Translations under genes and position numbers: made by a program
Assembly (NCBI GenBank): GCA_905221605.1
Contig: CAJNDS010002328.1
Coordinates: 374,001 to 438,000, forward strand
Source: Symbiodinium natans
Taxonomy: Eukaryota > Sar > Dinophyceae > Suessiales > Symbiodiniaceae
DNA length: 64,000 nucleotides
Direction of reading: 5' to 3'
Notes under the pieces: generated by a model
What the model saw: only the letters and a program-made list of their open reading frames with translations
What the model was told of the DNA's origin: nothing
The model's database searches: none
Shown: positions 19,801-30,508 of the stretch, piece by piece
Numbering within the stretch: the stretch's first letter is position 1
Layout: each line of letters opens with the position of its first letter

Positions 19801-22800
19801 CCTCAATGTTCCTCCCTGGCCTCTCAAGCCCGTCGGGTTGGGCAAAAACGACGCTTGGCTTGCATTGTCGTTGTGCCTGTGGCTATAGCGCCGCGCAACC
19901 GCGCGCCCACTCACACTCACATTCGTTTCCTCCTTCTGGTTAGCACCTGTGCATCTTTGCGTGAACATGCCGTACTCGCTGCTTGCCTGTGTTTTTTTGC
20001 GACATTGTCTCATGTTGTGTATGCTTCTAAGGACAGTAGCGTTGGTGACTGGCGGCGTTTGCATGCCGCGCTTATGCAGGGCAGCTGGGGCCTGGTGTGG
20101 TTTCTCTTCTTGTCCTGGCAGGCGCGAGCTAGTGCGAGGTTGTTCGCCATGGTTAGCCTTGGATAAGCTGCACTCCTGATAGATAGTCTCCTGACGTACT
20201 TGCAGGCCAACTACAGCAATCCGTTAAGCAGAGCCTACGACATCTGAGCTGGCGTCTCCAGTGCACCGGACGACCGCCGATCAAGCTTCAGGAACAAGCT
20301 ATCAGCCATCTAACATGAAATCTGCACGAGAAAGCGTCGGGCATTGAATTGAATCTGCGCCGATGGCTTTGTCCCAATGGTTTTGTAGGAAAACTACCAG
20401 AGAGAGTTTCACATGAGCCGACAGCGCTGTCGCTTCCGCATGCTTCCGCAGACGCCATATTTCGATTTCACGGCTGCCCTTTGGTGGCCAGACTGGACTC
20501 GGCAGTTTTAATTTGGTGCCACAGCATCCTGACACCTCCATGCATATCCAAGCATCGCTGGCCAAAGGGCCAGCCTGATACTGTTTTCCTCACAGGTGCA
20601 GGTTGTTTCCTCTTGTGGTCAGACACCGCGAGTCATGAAGCTGCATAAAGTAGAGCGCCATGTGCATGTTAAAATGCCCGGGAGCTGAGTAGCTTCACAC
20701 ATGCGTGGCCACTGGGCTCTCAGCCACCACTGAACATGATAAGCGCTCTCAAGTTATTCGCTTGTCACTAGTCGTCAGCAAGATTCAGAATGGCAAGTGT
20801 GTGAATCAGTGCGAGAATGAGCATTGAAGCTTGACGTGGGCAGCACGATCCTGCGTGCTGCATGCTTGCAGAGCCACCTGGAGGCAGCGCTTTGCCACCT
20901 CACTGCCTTCGAAACTGTTGAATTATTGAGCCAGGTTGGCATGTGGGGCCCTTCTTCCCACCATGCATGCGTCTGCGAAGCCCTTCACCCCGTGTCTTGA
21001 ACGGGAGGTTTGGGTCTTGGTGTGCGCAAAACCTCGGTGCAGATGTGTGCACATGCATGCATGCTTGCGAGGATGTTCTCGTCGAGGCTGCGCTGCAGGG
21101 CGGGTCCCGACCTTGGATAAGTTTGTTAGCCGATGGAATCTGTGAACTCCTTGACTTGTGCGCTCCCACTGCTTAAATGTGTGCTTAGTGTACTTCAGGG
21201 CGCAGCCCAAGCCATGGCTTGACACCGGCGCAGTGGTTGGTGCCCCGCCAAGTTTACCGGTGAAGTGGCATGTTGTCGGTGTGGCAAAAGAATGGAGCCG
21301 AGCAGGTAGCGCCGAAGGCAGCGAAGCTGCTGCACAAGGAGGGACATGGTGGTAATTCTCAGATGATTGCGCAGGTTTGCACTGCGCTCATGACGGCACT
21401 GCTTATTGACCAATCGAACACGAGCTCAGCAAAGTGTGCCTGATTCGCATCGGCAGGAGGGTCCTCTGGAAGCTGAGGCCTACCGCACTTCTTTTGTGCA
21501 TGCCGTGCTTGATCGTGCAATGTCTCGTGAATGTTGTCGCTTTTTCGTGTTTTGATCGCTTGGGGTAGTGTATTAACTACCATCAGGGTTTCGGTATCTT
21601 CAAGGTTCTATCCTCCAGGTTTCCCAGAGCGACATCTCGACTGCAGGCGCGGGAGCTGCTGGCGGCCTGCCGTGGCCGCGAGGCCCTGCGTCGTCTGGAA
21701 ACCGACTGGGCCTCAACGCATCCAAGGACGAGATTTGCGCGCCTGTGTGTTGATGCAAGGAGTTCGGTAGGATCACCTCGGCGATGTGTTGGCCACGCAG
21801 GCATCTCAAGTAGCGAACAGGGAACGCGCAAATGCGCGTGATTCCCCAACCTAGAGTTGTCCCAGACTCCACGCTCATTGGTGCGACGGTCCACTGATCT
21901 ACACAAGCACAGCAGTATACTGCGCACGTGCAGCGCATTGGCTGGAAGGAGGCTGCCACTTCATGGTCAAGAGTTTTTTCAATCATGAAACTCGGTCATG
22001 GCCTCCTTGCTGTGAGGTTGAATGTCACACTCTTCTCTTCACTTGCCAATTCCTAGCTTTCCGATTTGTTTTGTCAGCCGCCGTTTGCAAAATCGCTGAG
22101 CATGGCCTGAGGAGCTTGCTTCAGCGGACGTGGCGCAAGGGCCAGGAAGCTTAGCAAAACAGGGGGAGCCGACATCGATCCGAGTTCAGAAATTTGATGA
22201 GCAACTGTTGAAAGTTTAGCTCACCCGGCTTTGTGTAGCTTAACGAAGTTCATGGTGTCTTTTGACAATATCAGGCTGGACTTGTTGTTCTTCGCGTGCT
22301 CAGTTCGGATCTTGGCGGTATTAGCCACTTTTCAGCGACAAGCTTTGGAGTTGTTGAACGTTTCTGAGCCGATTGGTCAGATGCGGTCAAAGCACAGGTG
22401 GCATCAGACAGAGCCTGCATCCAGAACTTGCTCCGAGAGGCGCGACATATCGCGACGGACATGCCTTGACCTGGCAGGGGAGTATATTGCCCAATCCTTG
22501 CAGAATCTACGGAGCACCTGCCGTGTGCAATGGAGGTTTCTGCCGTTGCAGGGAGCCTGAAGCAGAAATGCATTGACCAGGCATCACGCCTGTGCTTACC
22601 TCATGCAGCTTCATGCAGCCAATCGTGCCGCTGCATGGTTCGGACTTGGCTAGGCAGACGTGCCAGCGCTGGCAAAATGTCTGCAGAAAGCAATGCGATT
22701 GGAGGCAACCTTGCTGGACTGTTCGTGCAAGAGGTTTGCCTCGAAAGCAGAAGCATCCGCACTGGAGGCACCGGAGAGCCTGGCAGAGGAGGTGTGGCTT

Positions 22801-22892
22801 GCAGTCCAATCATGGAATTCATGTGATGCAGATGACCGAAGCCAAAGTCAAGCCGCCCACACATCCGTGAACAGCCGATATAGCCGATCCTG

Positions 22893-22923
<31 letters not shown>

Positions 22924-25900
22924 ACTAAGCCCTGTCGTGCAGGCGGCTGCGCTGTTGCGACCGTGTGGTGAGGGAAGGCCAGGTTCAAATCATTGACTCG
23001 CGCTGCTCTTCGCGGTTGATGCGTCTCGTGAGACTCGTCTTTAGTTTCTTGTCAGGCTGACGATAGCTGAGGCAGTTCCGGCACTGGACCCACCACATGG
23101 AGCACGCTCATCGTCTCTGTGAGTGCGTGCACTTGTGTGCGCGCTTGTCTTGTTTGTCTCGCTGAGATTGCTCAAGAAGGGATCTCGGCACAACCCCATC
23201 GCCTAAAGCCCCGAGCTTGTGGCGAATCCTTGACATTTGCAGCCATGCCATCGTTGCAGTATAGCTGTGGCGGAAACGCTAAGGTTGGGCCTCACTGCAC
23301 TGGCCAAGGTCAGCCAAGTGATGTGCATCGAGTGCCACCGACGAATTTCGCGAATGTTATGCTTAGCTCAATTGTGGACCTGGCCAGGTTCAGCACAAAG
23401 GCATGCCAGTGGGGCCGAAGGCATTTGCATTGCTGTCGCGGCCTTGGCAGCTCAAGGAGTAGAACTGAATTGCGCGCCAGTTTGAGCTTTCCCCCCCCTC
23501 AGGCTTGCAGGTTGCGTCCTGGCGGGGGAGGAGTTTCGATGCGCAGCCAAAGAGATCTCCAAGGCGAGCAACGTGGACACTTAAGATAAGCAGCGCATGG
23601 CGCCTCTGTGTTCCAATGTGCTGATGATGGGCTTGGCTTCGAGACTTCGCGCGACAGGCTTTGCTTCGAGCTGCACAGCAGTGCGGGCTTTGCCTGGGAG
23701 TGTTGCTGCAGTGCGGTGCCCAACGGAACATTAAAACAACGACGCTGCCCACTTGTGCCTGCGGAGTCGGTGTCCCTTCGGGCATTTTTGGCTTGAGCAT
23801 GCTTGAGCCTTGATGGTGCGCTTGAAGATGCAGTAAGAGTCCTGGAGGCCAAGTCTCCTGGACTTCTGCGCGGAGCATTTGGGATGTTGCAGGCAGGCAC
23901 AACTTAGTTTTCCGAGTTTCTCATCGGAAGGGAAGTGGGGGAAGTGGCGTGCCCAGACGGTCTGAAGCATTCTTGAAGCCCTCAGGCAGGAACTGATGTC
24001 CTTGCCAGAGGCGATGTCAGACCTTGCCTGAGTCTGGCAACGCAACGCAACACAGCGCAACACACGGCAAATCACGGCAAACAGTGACATTTTTCTGCGT
24101 TGGCTGCAAATGGGCGAGGGGTAGTGGCTGTTGACCGAGGTGCAGCTGGCTGCCAGGGCAGCTTGCCAGGCCTCAATTCTTAAAGCCTGCCGGACCTCCT
24201 GGGGCCGCATGGAGCGGGCTGGTGCCCCGCGTTTCTTTTGAGGCGGGTTCGAGCCGAGCGCGGCGTCATGGTTGCGTGCTGATGAAGGGCCAGAAGGTGC
24301 CACTTGTCTAGCATTCCTCCGTAAGTCCTATGCCGTTCTTGGAGTGGAAAGGGGGGGGGCTTCGTATGGCTTTGTCACCGCTTTGTCCGTGTCATGTCCT
24401 GTGTGTCGGACAGGTCCTGAGCGTTGGATGCAACCGAGACCTTCGCCTTGTCTCTGGCAGGCTTGGTTCAAAACGCACTGGCCACAAGATCGGGTTGCTT
24501 CCCACTTCTGGGTCTGGGACAATTGGGACAGGGATGTACTGAAGGGCCACAAGGGCCAGTGTCGTCGCAGGTCATTTCCAGTTCATGCGGAATTGGATGC
24601 GTTGCTCCGCTTGCCGACGCCTGCTATGGCAGCAGGCAGTGCGCCAAAGGTTGTGTAGTATGCATGAAACTTGGAACCGCCTGGGTATGATTGGTGTGGC
24701 AGCTTTGTGATGGTGTTCAGTTTCCATAGTGGCTTGGCACAAGCAACAATTGTTGAAACCTTGTTTTGCCAGAGGCTCGCGCTGTGTTGTCGTCGAGCTG
24801 GACGACTTTGGCATCGGCTTCTGCGATGCACACCCCTGCAAGGCACTCCGAAAGAAATTGCAAGGCAGCGCGTTCATGGCAAACAGTCGGCTTCTGTCTT
24901 TACAGGGAGGCTGTCGTCAAGCCCTTCAGCGCTTCTTGGTTGAGGAGGCGGGGGATGGCCTTACGGGCCCTGAGCATCACGTTCGCCATGCTGCGGTGCT
25001 CTTCGAAAGACGCAGCAACTTGAGAGCATCATTGCAGTTGCAGATAGTTGCAGTATGCTATCGTTGCCGTCCAGTTTGCGATTCCTGCCTTTCACACCAG
25101 TTTGTCCGTAACAGATGTTGTTACCACATTCGACAGGGTGCGCAGAACCAACCGAAGGAAAGCCTAATGGCCCAAATTAATTCGCCCAGAAGGCACGTCT
25201 CGGAATTGGGATCACATGCATCAAACCAAAATCCAAAATCCCAAGTCAGCTGCCTATCCTTTCCTATTCCGAAACGGCTACGGCGAGTGAATGGTGGTAG
25301 ATAGACGCGGGTGCTTTGATTTTCCAAGATCGTGTGTTCCCTCCAACAGCCAACACATTGCGCTTGTCAGCTAGTTGCAGTTCATTCACATGTTCCTAGC
25401 AACGTGAAACACAGCACGCACAAGCTGGATCGGAAAGCCAAAAACTCCACGGCTTTTGTTTGCATCTCGCTGCACACCTGCTCCAGGTGCTGCACACAAC
25501 CGGTGCGTATGATCGGCCGCAGGAGCTCCAGCATTGCGCCCGGTAACAGTTTCGGCCAAAGTGCGTAGGATGGAACTTCAAGGGTTGTTTCTTTCTTCAC
25601 TCTCGGGCTGCAGCTGAACTTGGTTTTGAGTTGCCGTAAGTTACCGTCTTGCAGGGATGGGACCACTGGGGGGCCACAGACCACAGCTCTTCAGGCCTGT
25701 GGCATCGAACCCGCATGTGATCTCGAATTCCTTGCGATTCTTGCTGCGCCTGGACCCAAGTGACCCAAGTTCTTCCTGACTCCATGGAGCCACTAGCTTG
25801 TGATGCTGAAGTATCATGAAGTATCTGAAGTCTGAAGGCAGCGGCGGCTTGCAGCATCCCTTGCCCCCGACTCTGACGGAGGCGCGGCCAGGCTTCTTTT

Positions 25901-28900
25901 GGCTTTCGCCGGAAATGCTCACGTGTGGAATCTGCAGCTGCTGCAATGGAGTAGGCAGTTGGAGAACCGGCGACCCATCCCTTTTCGAACCCTGTTCCTT
26001 TTGAAAGCATCTAGAACCAGAAGTTCACCAAACGTCCATGATTCCCTTGACTCATCATCCTGAGAGGCATGTTACAGTGCCGAGAAGTCTCCGGAGGCTT
26101 GCGGGTTGCACAATGAAGAGCTGCATGCAGCTGCTTGATGCCGCAGCAGAAGCGAGAACCAGATTGCAGGCAGTCTTGCAGCTGCTGCTCGATGTCGAGT
26201 CAGCCGAAGCAGGAGAAAATGACAGGGTTCGTGGATTTGTGTACATTCTGCCAGCACATCGATGCTTCACAGCGCACAGAGTGAGGGAGCACGGTGGAAG
26301 CTCACCTACGGCGGCTTTTGATTCTTGACTTCCAAATCAGTTCAGTCGCATTTGAGGTGTCTCTGAACTCTGGGCCCTGCTACACTACTTGCTGCCGGAG
26401 CTGTTCACAAGCATGATGGACTTCAAGGTCGGACGCAGGGTAGAACATCGCGACGTGGTTGCGCTCAGAGCTGCAATGGCAGGCCTGGTTTGCGAGTCCA
26501 TTCAAGGGCTCAGGCATCAACGAGTTCGATGTGCAGCTCAGTTGAATGGGGGCCAAGAAGCCAAGAAGCCAAGAAGCACCAACAAGTCAAATGCAAGCAT
26601 GCACCAGTTGCCAATTGCCAAGTCCTGAGTCCAGGCAGCTGAACCCAGAGCAAGAGCAGGAGGTACACTAGCAGTCAGGATGCCGCGTGTTTGTGCAGCC
26701 TCCCTCCTCCCTTGCCAGGTCTGCGCCCGGACGCAGGAGCTGCTGGCTCCTTTCCTACTGCAGAGGCTCAAATCGGAGGCCTCTATGGCAAATCATGGCA
26801 GATGGCAGATGGGGGATTTGTGCAGGGCTCGCTTGAGTCAGCATCCCTATGTCAGGTTCTCGGTCAAAGCCTTCCTCCACGCAAAGAGGCCATCACGCGG
26901 ATGATCCGCACGCTAAAGCCGAGACACTGGGGCATGCATGGGCACGCTGCTGATATTGAGGGGCTTGCGCGATGGCTGCCGAGTACGGGGTGGGAGAGCG
27001 CGGCTCATGATGCTCGGCAAGTTTTGCTGAGAGTGCGTGCAGGTGACGGTCACGGTACCCCTCAGCGCCTGGCAGGAGTCTGCGTGCCCTTGAGATGGCG
27101 CTTCTGACTCTTTCACTCTTTCAACCTCCATGCTCACAAGGCGGTCACGATGCGGACTGGTTTTCGATAGGTACAAGGACTTGGAGAAGAGGACGCTCAA
27201 ACTCTTAGGGGAGGGTGCGGACGTCACAAACGAGCAGGCGCAGCAGCTTTCAACAGTAGAGACTGTATACAGCTCTCCAAATCTCAGTAGAGCCTGTAGC
27301 TCTCGGACTCTGGCTCTTGCCCTTGTGCAGGTCAGCAACGTGTTGATGCAGCTCCGAAAGATCGTCTTGCATCCGTGCCCTCTGGAGGTTCACAGCACGC
27401 GGGCCCTCGATCCACTGAATCCACTGTTTTTGTGTTGTGCTTTGAGTCATGTTGAGTCATTCACGTCATTCCCGACTAAGTGTAGAAGAGAGGTATCTTT
27501 TCCAAAAGAACTACGCAAAAGATGCGGACTTGTTTCGGACGTCTGGAAAGGCCATGGCCCCAGCTGGTCGCTGCTTGCGACTGTCATGTCACGGGGAGAG
27601 CATTGCAGTACGGTCTCCAAACCCAAACACACAACACACACCGGATCCAGATTTGAATCATGTTCAATCCAAGGGTGTCTTCACACCATTTTTTTTTGTG
27701 TCATGGCAGCTTCGAGATGACTTAGTAGTCCACTGGTTCAACATACATCCGCGGCAAGGTCTCACTGTCTGAAGCTGATGCGTACTTGCTTCGAGTCCGT
27801 TACTGCCTTTGCACTCAGGTGGAAGCCTTGGATCGCATGCTGCCAAAGTTGCTGCGCTTTGATCACAAGGACCCTGGCCAGTTGTTCAATGTGATCACTG
27901 GGGCAAGATAAAAAGCTGCAGGTGCTTATCTTCTCGCAATTCACCAGCGCTTTGGACGTTCTTCAGGCTGCCCGGGGCTGCCCATGGCCGCAGCGTAGGG
28001 TAAGGATCTGCGTCGGTTTCAGCGGTTTCTGACGTCAGTTGGTATCCGGGTTTCGTTCTGGGCAAGCTTGCAGGACTACCTGGAGTGGAAGAAGATCGGC
28101 TTTGTTCGCATTGACGGGCAGGCAGTAAGACTCTGCACGCATGCCTGCTGATAGTGAGGCGTTGCCTTGGTCCATTGGCGCTTGTAGCCTGTGCCCGTGT
28201 TACACGAGGTGTCCTACGCCGAGAGGCTTGCTCGGCTGAAGCGCTTCGAGCTCGAGCCTGTGCCCGTGTTCCTGCTGCCCGGGAGCCTAGCAAGAGACTG
28301 AGAAAGGGAGACACAACAAGACACAAGGACGTAACCCTCGCCAGGAAACACTTGGGTCAACTCTGTCTTACCAGGAGCACGGAAATTGTGCAGGCACCGC
28401 CCCGTTACGCCCCGATCATTGCAGCAACCTCCATAGCTGCTTTTCCCTTCCAACCTGTGCCTCTCAAACACCACAACGCCGATCCAAGCCCTCCCAGGTC
28501 ATCGCGCGCCGGAGGCCTTGGGCTGAACCTGCAAGCGGCCCGCGACTCACTCCGAGTGGAAAGCATTTGGGCACCATGTGGTGTAGTATGGCGGTGTGCC
28601 GTGTGCTTGACGCATGCAATCCAGGCTGACACGGTCGTGCTCTTCGACCTTGACTGGAACCCACAGAATGACAAACAGGAGCGAGACATAAGATGTACCA
28701 CCATGCATACGCTGATACCAGTAATTGTGTCCATCCCTGAGAGGCTCGGAGTCTACTGGAGTAAGATTCAAGTGTTTTTGGAATTTTTTGAAAACCAGTC
28801 TCTTGCAGAGGCAGTTGCGCGGGTCCATCGTGTTGGTCAGACGCGCGAAGTGCGAGTGGCTTCCAGCCCAGCTGTCGCAGAGATCTGACTGAGAGCACTT

Positions 28901-29161
28901 CTAGGGCACTTTCCGTCCGGTGCCGGCACTTTGCAGTCAAGAGGTTCGATTGCTCTCGCAGTCTCGTGCCCATGCCTCAGACAGCATGCTTCTGCTCCTC
29001 TTCATTCAGGTCTGTGAGCGTAACGGTAGGACCTCGAGAGCAATTGAGCCGTGAAGCAGTAGCAGGATGCATCAGCCATCACGATGCCTCGTCAGGTTGA
29101 GAGGCACATGGCAGAGCGGTGCTCAGCCAAGCTGCAGATGGAACAAAAGATCCTTGGAGCT
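16071..29161 (+). CDS. SNF2: SNF2-family chromatin-remodelling ATPase, BRM/BRG1-like (multi-exon, 5' end not found)
   Basis: ATP-driven nucleosome remodeller of the nucleus. Exons joined by frame and phase: 16071-16132, 16202-16294, 16361-16440, 16654-16836, 16937-16969, 17048-17074, 17138-17203, 17257-17322, 17411-17467, 17568-17621, 17763-17792, 17916-17973, 18022-18076, 18185-18228, 26357-26427, 26483-about 26535, 26719-26778, 26856-26888, 27043-27077, 27171-27255, 27331-27374, 27493-27550, 27819-27869, 27922-27966, 28074-28121, 28209-28276, 28498-28537, 28625-28678, 28811-28858, 29096-29161. Motifs in order: DEMGLGKT (I), VAPKSCLGNW (Ia), DEGHRLKN (II), LLLTGTPLQN (III), LLAPFLLQRLK, MQLRKIVLHP, VLIFSQFTSALDVL (IV), RAGGLGLNLQAADTV and DLDWNPQ (V), HRVGQTREVRV (VI), EQKILGAG. 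DEGH rather than DEAH, AWFASPF after the helical insert, and LNLQAADTV favour the Snf2 (SMARCA2/4) subfamily over ISWI or CHD. No bromodomain or stop exon was found, so the 3' end is also open. Confidence 0.93.
19081..19733 (+). CDS. LMW phosphotyrosine-phosphatase-like frame nested in the SNF2 intron
   Basis: A long + strand frame (open 18808-20166) whose central 200 residues look like real protein. It has a hydrophobic first strand VSVLFVDSARSP, a long helix YVRARLAQRLADAAAEW, a strand LEFYACST, then later a helix-rich acidic part, REHDVVIALDDD and MLLSDFEWQLL. The order strand-loop-helix-strand with SAR(S)P and a later D-x-V-(I/V)-A-(L/M)-D recalls low-molecular-weight protein tyrosine phosphatases. 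The P-loop, normally C-x5-R-S, lacks its catalytic Cys and is shortened, so catalysis is unlikely. Limits are approximate: a CTCAG acceptor lies at about 19105, and a GAAAG/GCCGG GC-type donor at about 19726. It could be an independent nested gene, a pseudogene or part of a gene whose other exons I did not find. Confidence 0.45.
22889..22924. repeat. (CTG)n microsatellite
   Basis: Uninterrupted run of about 12 CTG (or GCT) triplets inside the large SNF2 intron, flanked by unrelated sequence. Confidence 0.95.
24729..24990 (+). other. Possible exon of unknown gene inside the SNF2 intron
   Basis: The + frame contains CVVVELDDFGIGFCDAHPC followed by a basic helix and reads more like protein than its surroundings. 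No family recognised and no partner exon found. The large intron is otherwise unassigned from 20200 to 26350. Confidence 0.25.
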
Positions 29162-30190
29162 GGTATGTGGGGGAGCCCAGCAGCAGATAAGAGATAGCAG
29201 TACTTTGGCACTTGGGGCTGCGACGGCTACAAGTTGTGCCCGAAACCAATCATCGGAGAAACGCATCAGAGTCGCCCACTGCGCGCCTTCAACGCATTCT
29301 GCAGAAAAGTTGTTACTCTTGGGGGGGGGGGGGGGGGGGGGGGGCTGAGCTCCAAACCCGAAACCCCACAATTAAGCCTCAACTCTGATGGCTGGAGCCC
29401 TCTTGCAAAAGGGGGAGTCTGGGGGAGTGGAAAGGGCCAGTTATCGCGATAGCTAGCGTGGCTAGGCTTTGGTTCTACTTTTGTTGCTCTAGAAAGAAAG
29501 TCGGTCAACCCCTTCAGAGTTGCACAATGATAGTTACCGTGAACAGTCCATTTTCTTGGGGTGGTCATTATTGATTACACATGTGGGCTATACTTGAGGG
29601 GAGCTGGGTGAAAAGAACTGCTTCATGCATCTCTTCTAATCCACAGTAGAGTGAATCTAGGCTAGCTTTCGTTGTCCTCGGCTTGGATTCAAGTACACTG
29701 TTGTGGACTTCATATTATTCTTGGCATCAGGCATATTTCCCAGGGGCATTGCTTAGCTGCCTGCATCTGCATCGCTTCTCGAGCTGTAAGGTTTCGCCAA
29801 GCCACTGCCGAGCAACGCCGTGGGGCGCTCCGCGCCGTGCTCGGCCTCGAGGCGACGGCTGCGGAAGCTTGCAGCAGTAGTTTGGGCGTCCTTTGCGGAG
29901 GGATGCAGCAAGTGCAAGCTTTTTTTGTCTCTGGCCCGGGGTCTTCTCGTGTTGTCCTAGTCACATTCCTATTGGTTTGCGTAACGTTGCGCACGTAAAC
30001 AGCGTAGCATCCACAGTCACTTGGCACGTGTGAAGCACAGTCAAGTGGCACGGAATGTTTGGTTGAACGTGGGGAAATGTGGGGAATATGGAGCATTGCG
30101 TAAACTTCTCGCTTGCAGGGTGATGCAAGCACCGGAGAGGCCGGCCGGTTGACGTGACAGCAATCTACATATACATATAAAAAATATATA
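29162..30190. other. Unassigned; includes a long poly-G run
   Basis: A run of about 23 G lies at 29322-29344. The rest holds only short ORFs. 3' exons of the SNF2 gene, expected after the EQKILGAG exon, may lie here but I could not identify them. Confidence 0.5.
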
Positions 30191-30508
30191 CCATCCTCGT
30201 AACTGTCGTCACTCTTGGAGACTCGTATCTTTTTCGCGCTCCAACAGTGCCAACGATGACGAAGCTGGCAACCCCTAACACCCCACCTGTGTCCTGCAAC
30301 CCTAAACATCACCCCGTCACCCCCATCAGCCCCCCATCACCCTCCCCCCCCCCAGCCTCCCTCCCCATCCCACGCTCCTCCCCGCCCTGTGGGGAGGCCC
30401 CATCATCTGTCGGCACCTGGCCCAAAGGAAAGGCCTGGCGAGGCCCAGGGGCCCCATCCTACTCGTAACTGTCGGCACTTCTGGATGTGACGACAGTTAC
30501 GAGGATGG
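30191..30508. repeat. 318-bp interval bounded by perfect 22-bp inverted repeats
   Basis: Positions 30191-30212 are the exact reverse complement of 30487-30508 (left arm begins CCATCCTCGTAACTG). The inside holds CCCC-rich sequence and no ORF. A shorter match (CTCGTAACTGTCG) also occurs at about 30463-30475 in the left-arm orientation. Left of the first arm is an AT-rich ATATACATAT tract and right of the second a 15-nt G run (about 30529-30543). It resembles a small non-autonomous inverted-repeat element (MITE-like), but I see no clear target-site duplication. A hairpin-forming transcript is another option. Confidence 0.6.

Larger units (their letters stand above)
18229..26356 (+). other. 8.1-kb GC-AG intron of the SNF2 gene
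   Basis: The exon ending in TGTPLQN stops one base into a codon before GCCCGGG. The next exon of the family, encoding SELWALLHYLLPELF, starts after TTTGAG at 26357 and restores the frame exactly (a|gt = Ser). All expected protein between these motifs is accounted for, so the 8128 bases between are intron. Other introns of this gene are about 53-500 bp. It contains a separate phosphatase-like reading frame, a CTG run at 22889-22924 and much unassigned sequence. Confidence 0.85.

Noticed and set aside
18808-20166. Whole 452-codon ORF as one gene
   Set aside because: Only the central part reads like folded protein. The N-terminal part and everything after about 19735 resemble intron, with Cys/Arg/Leu-rich translation and pyrimidine-rich DNA.
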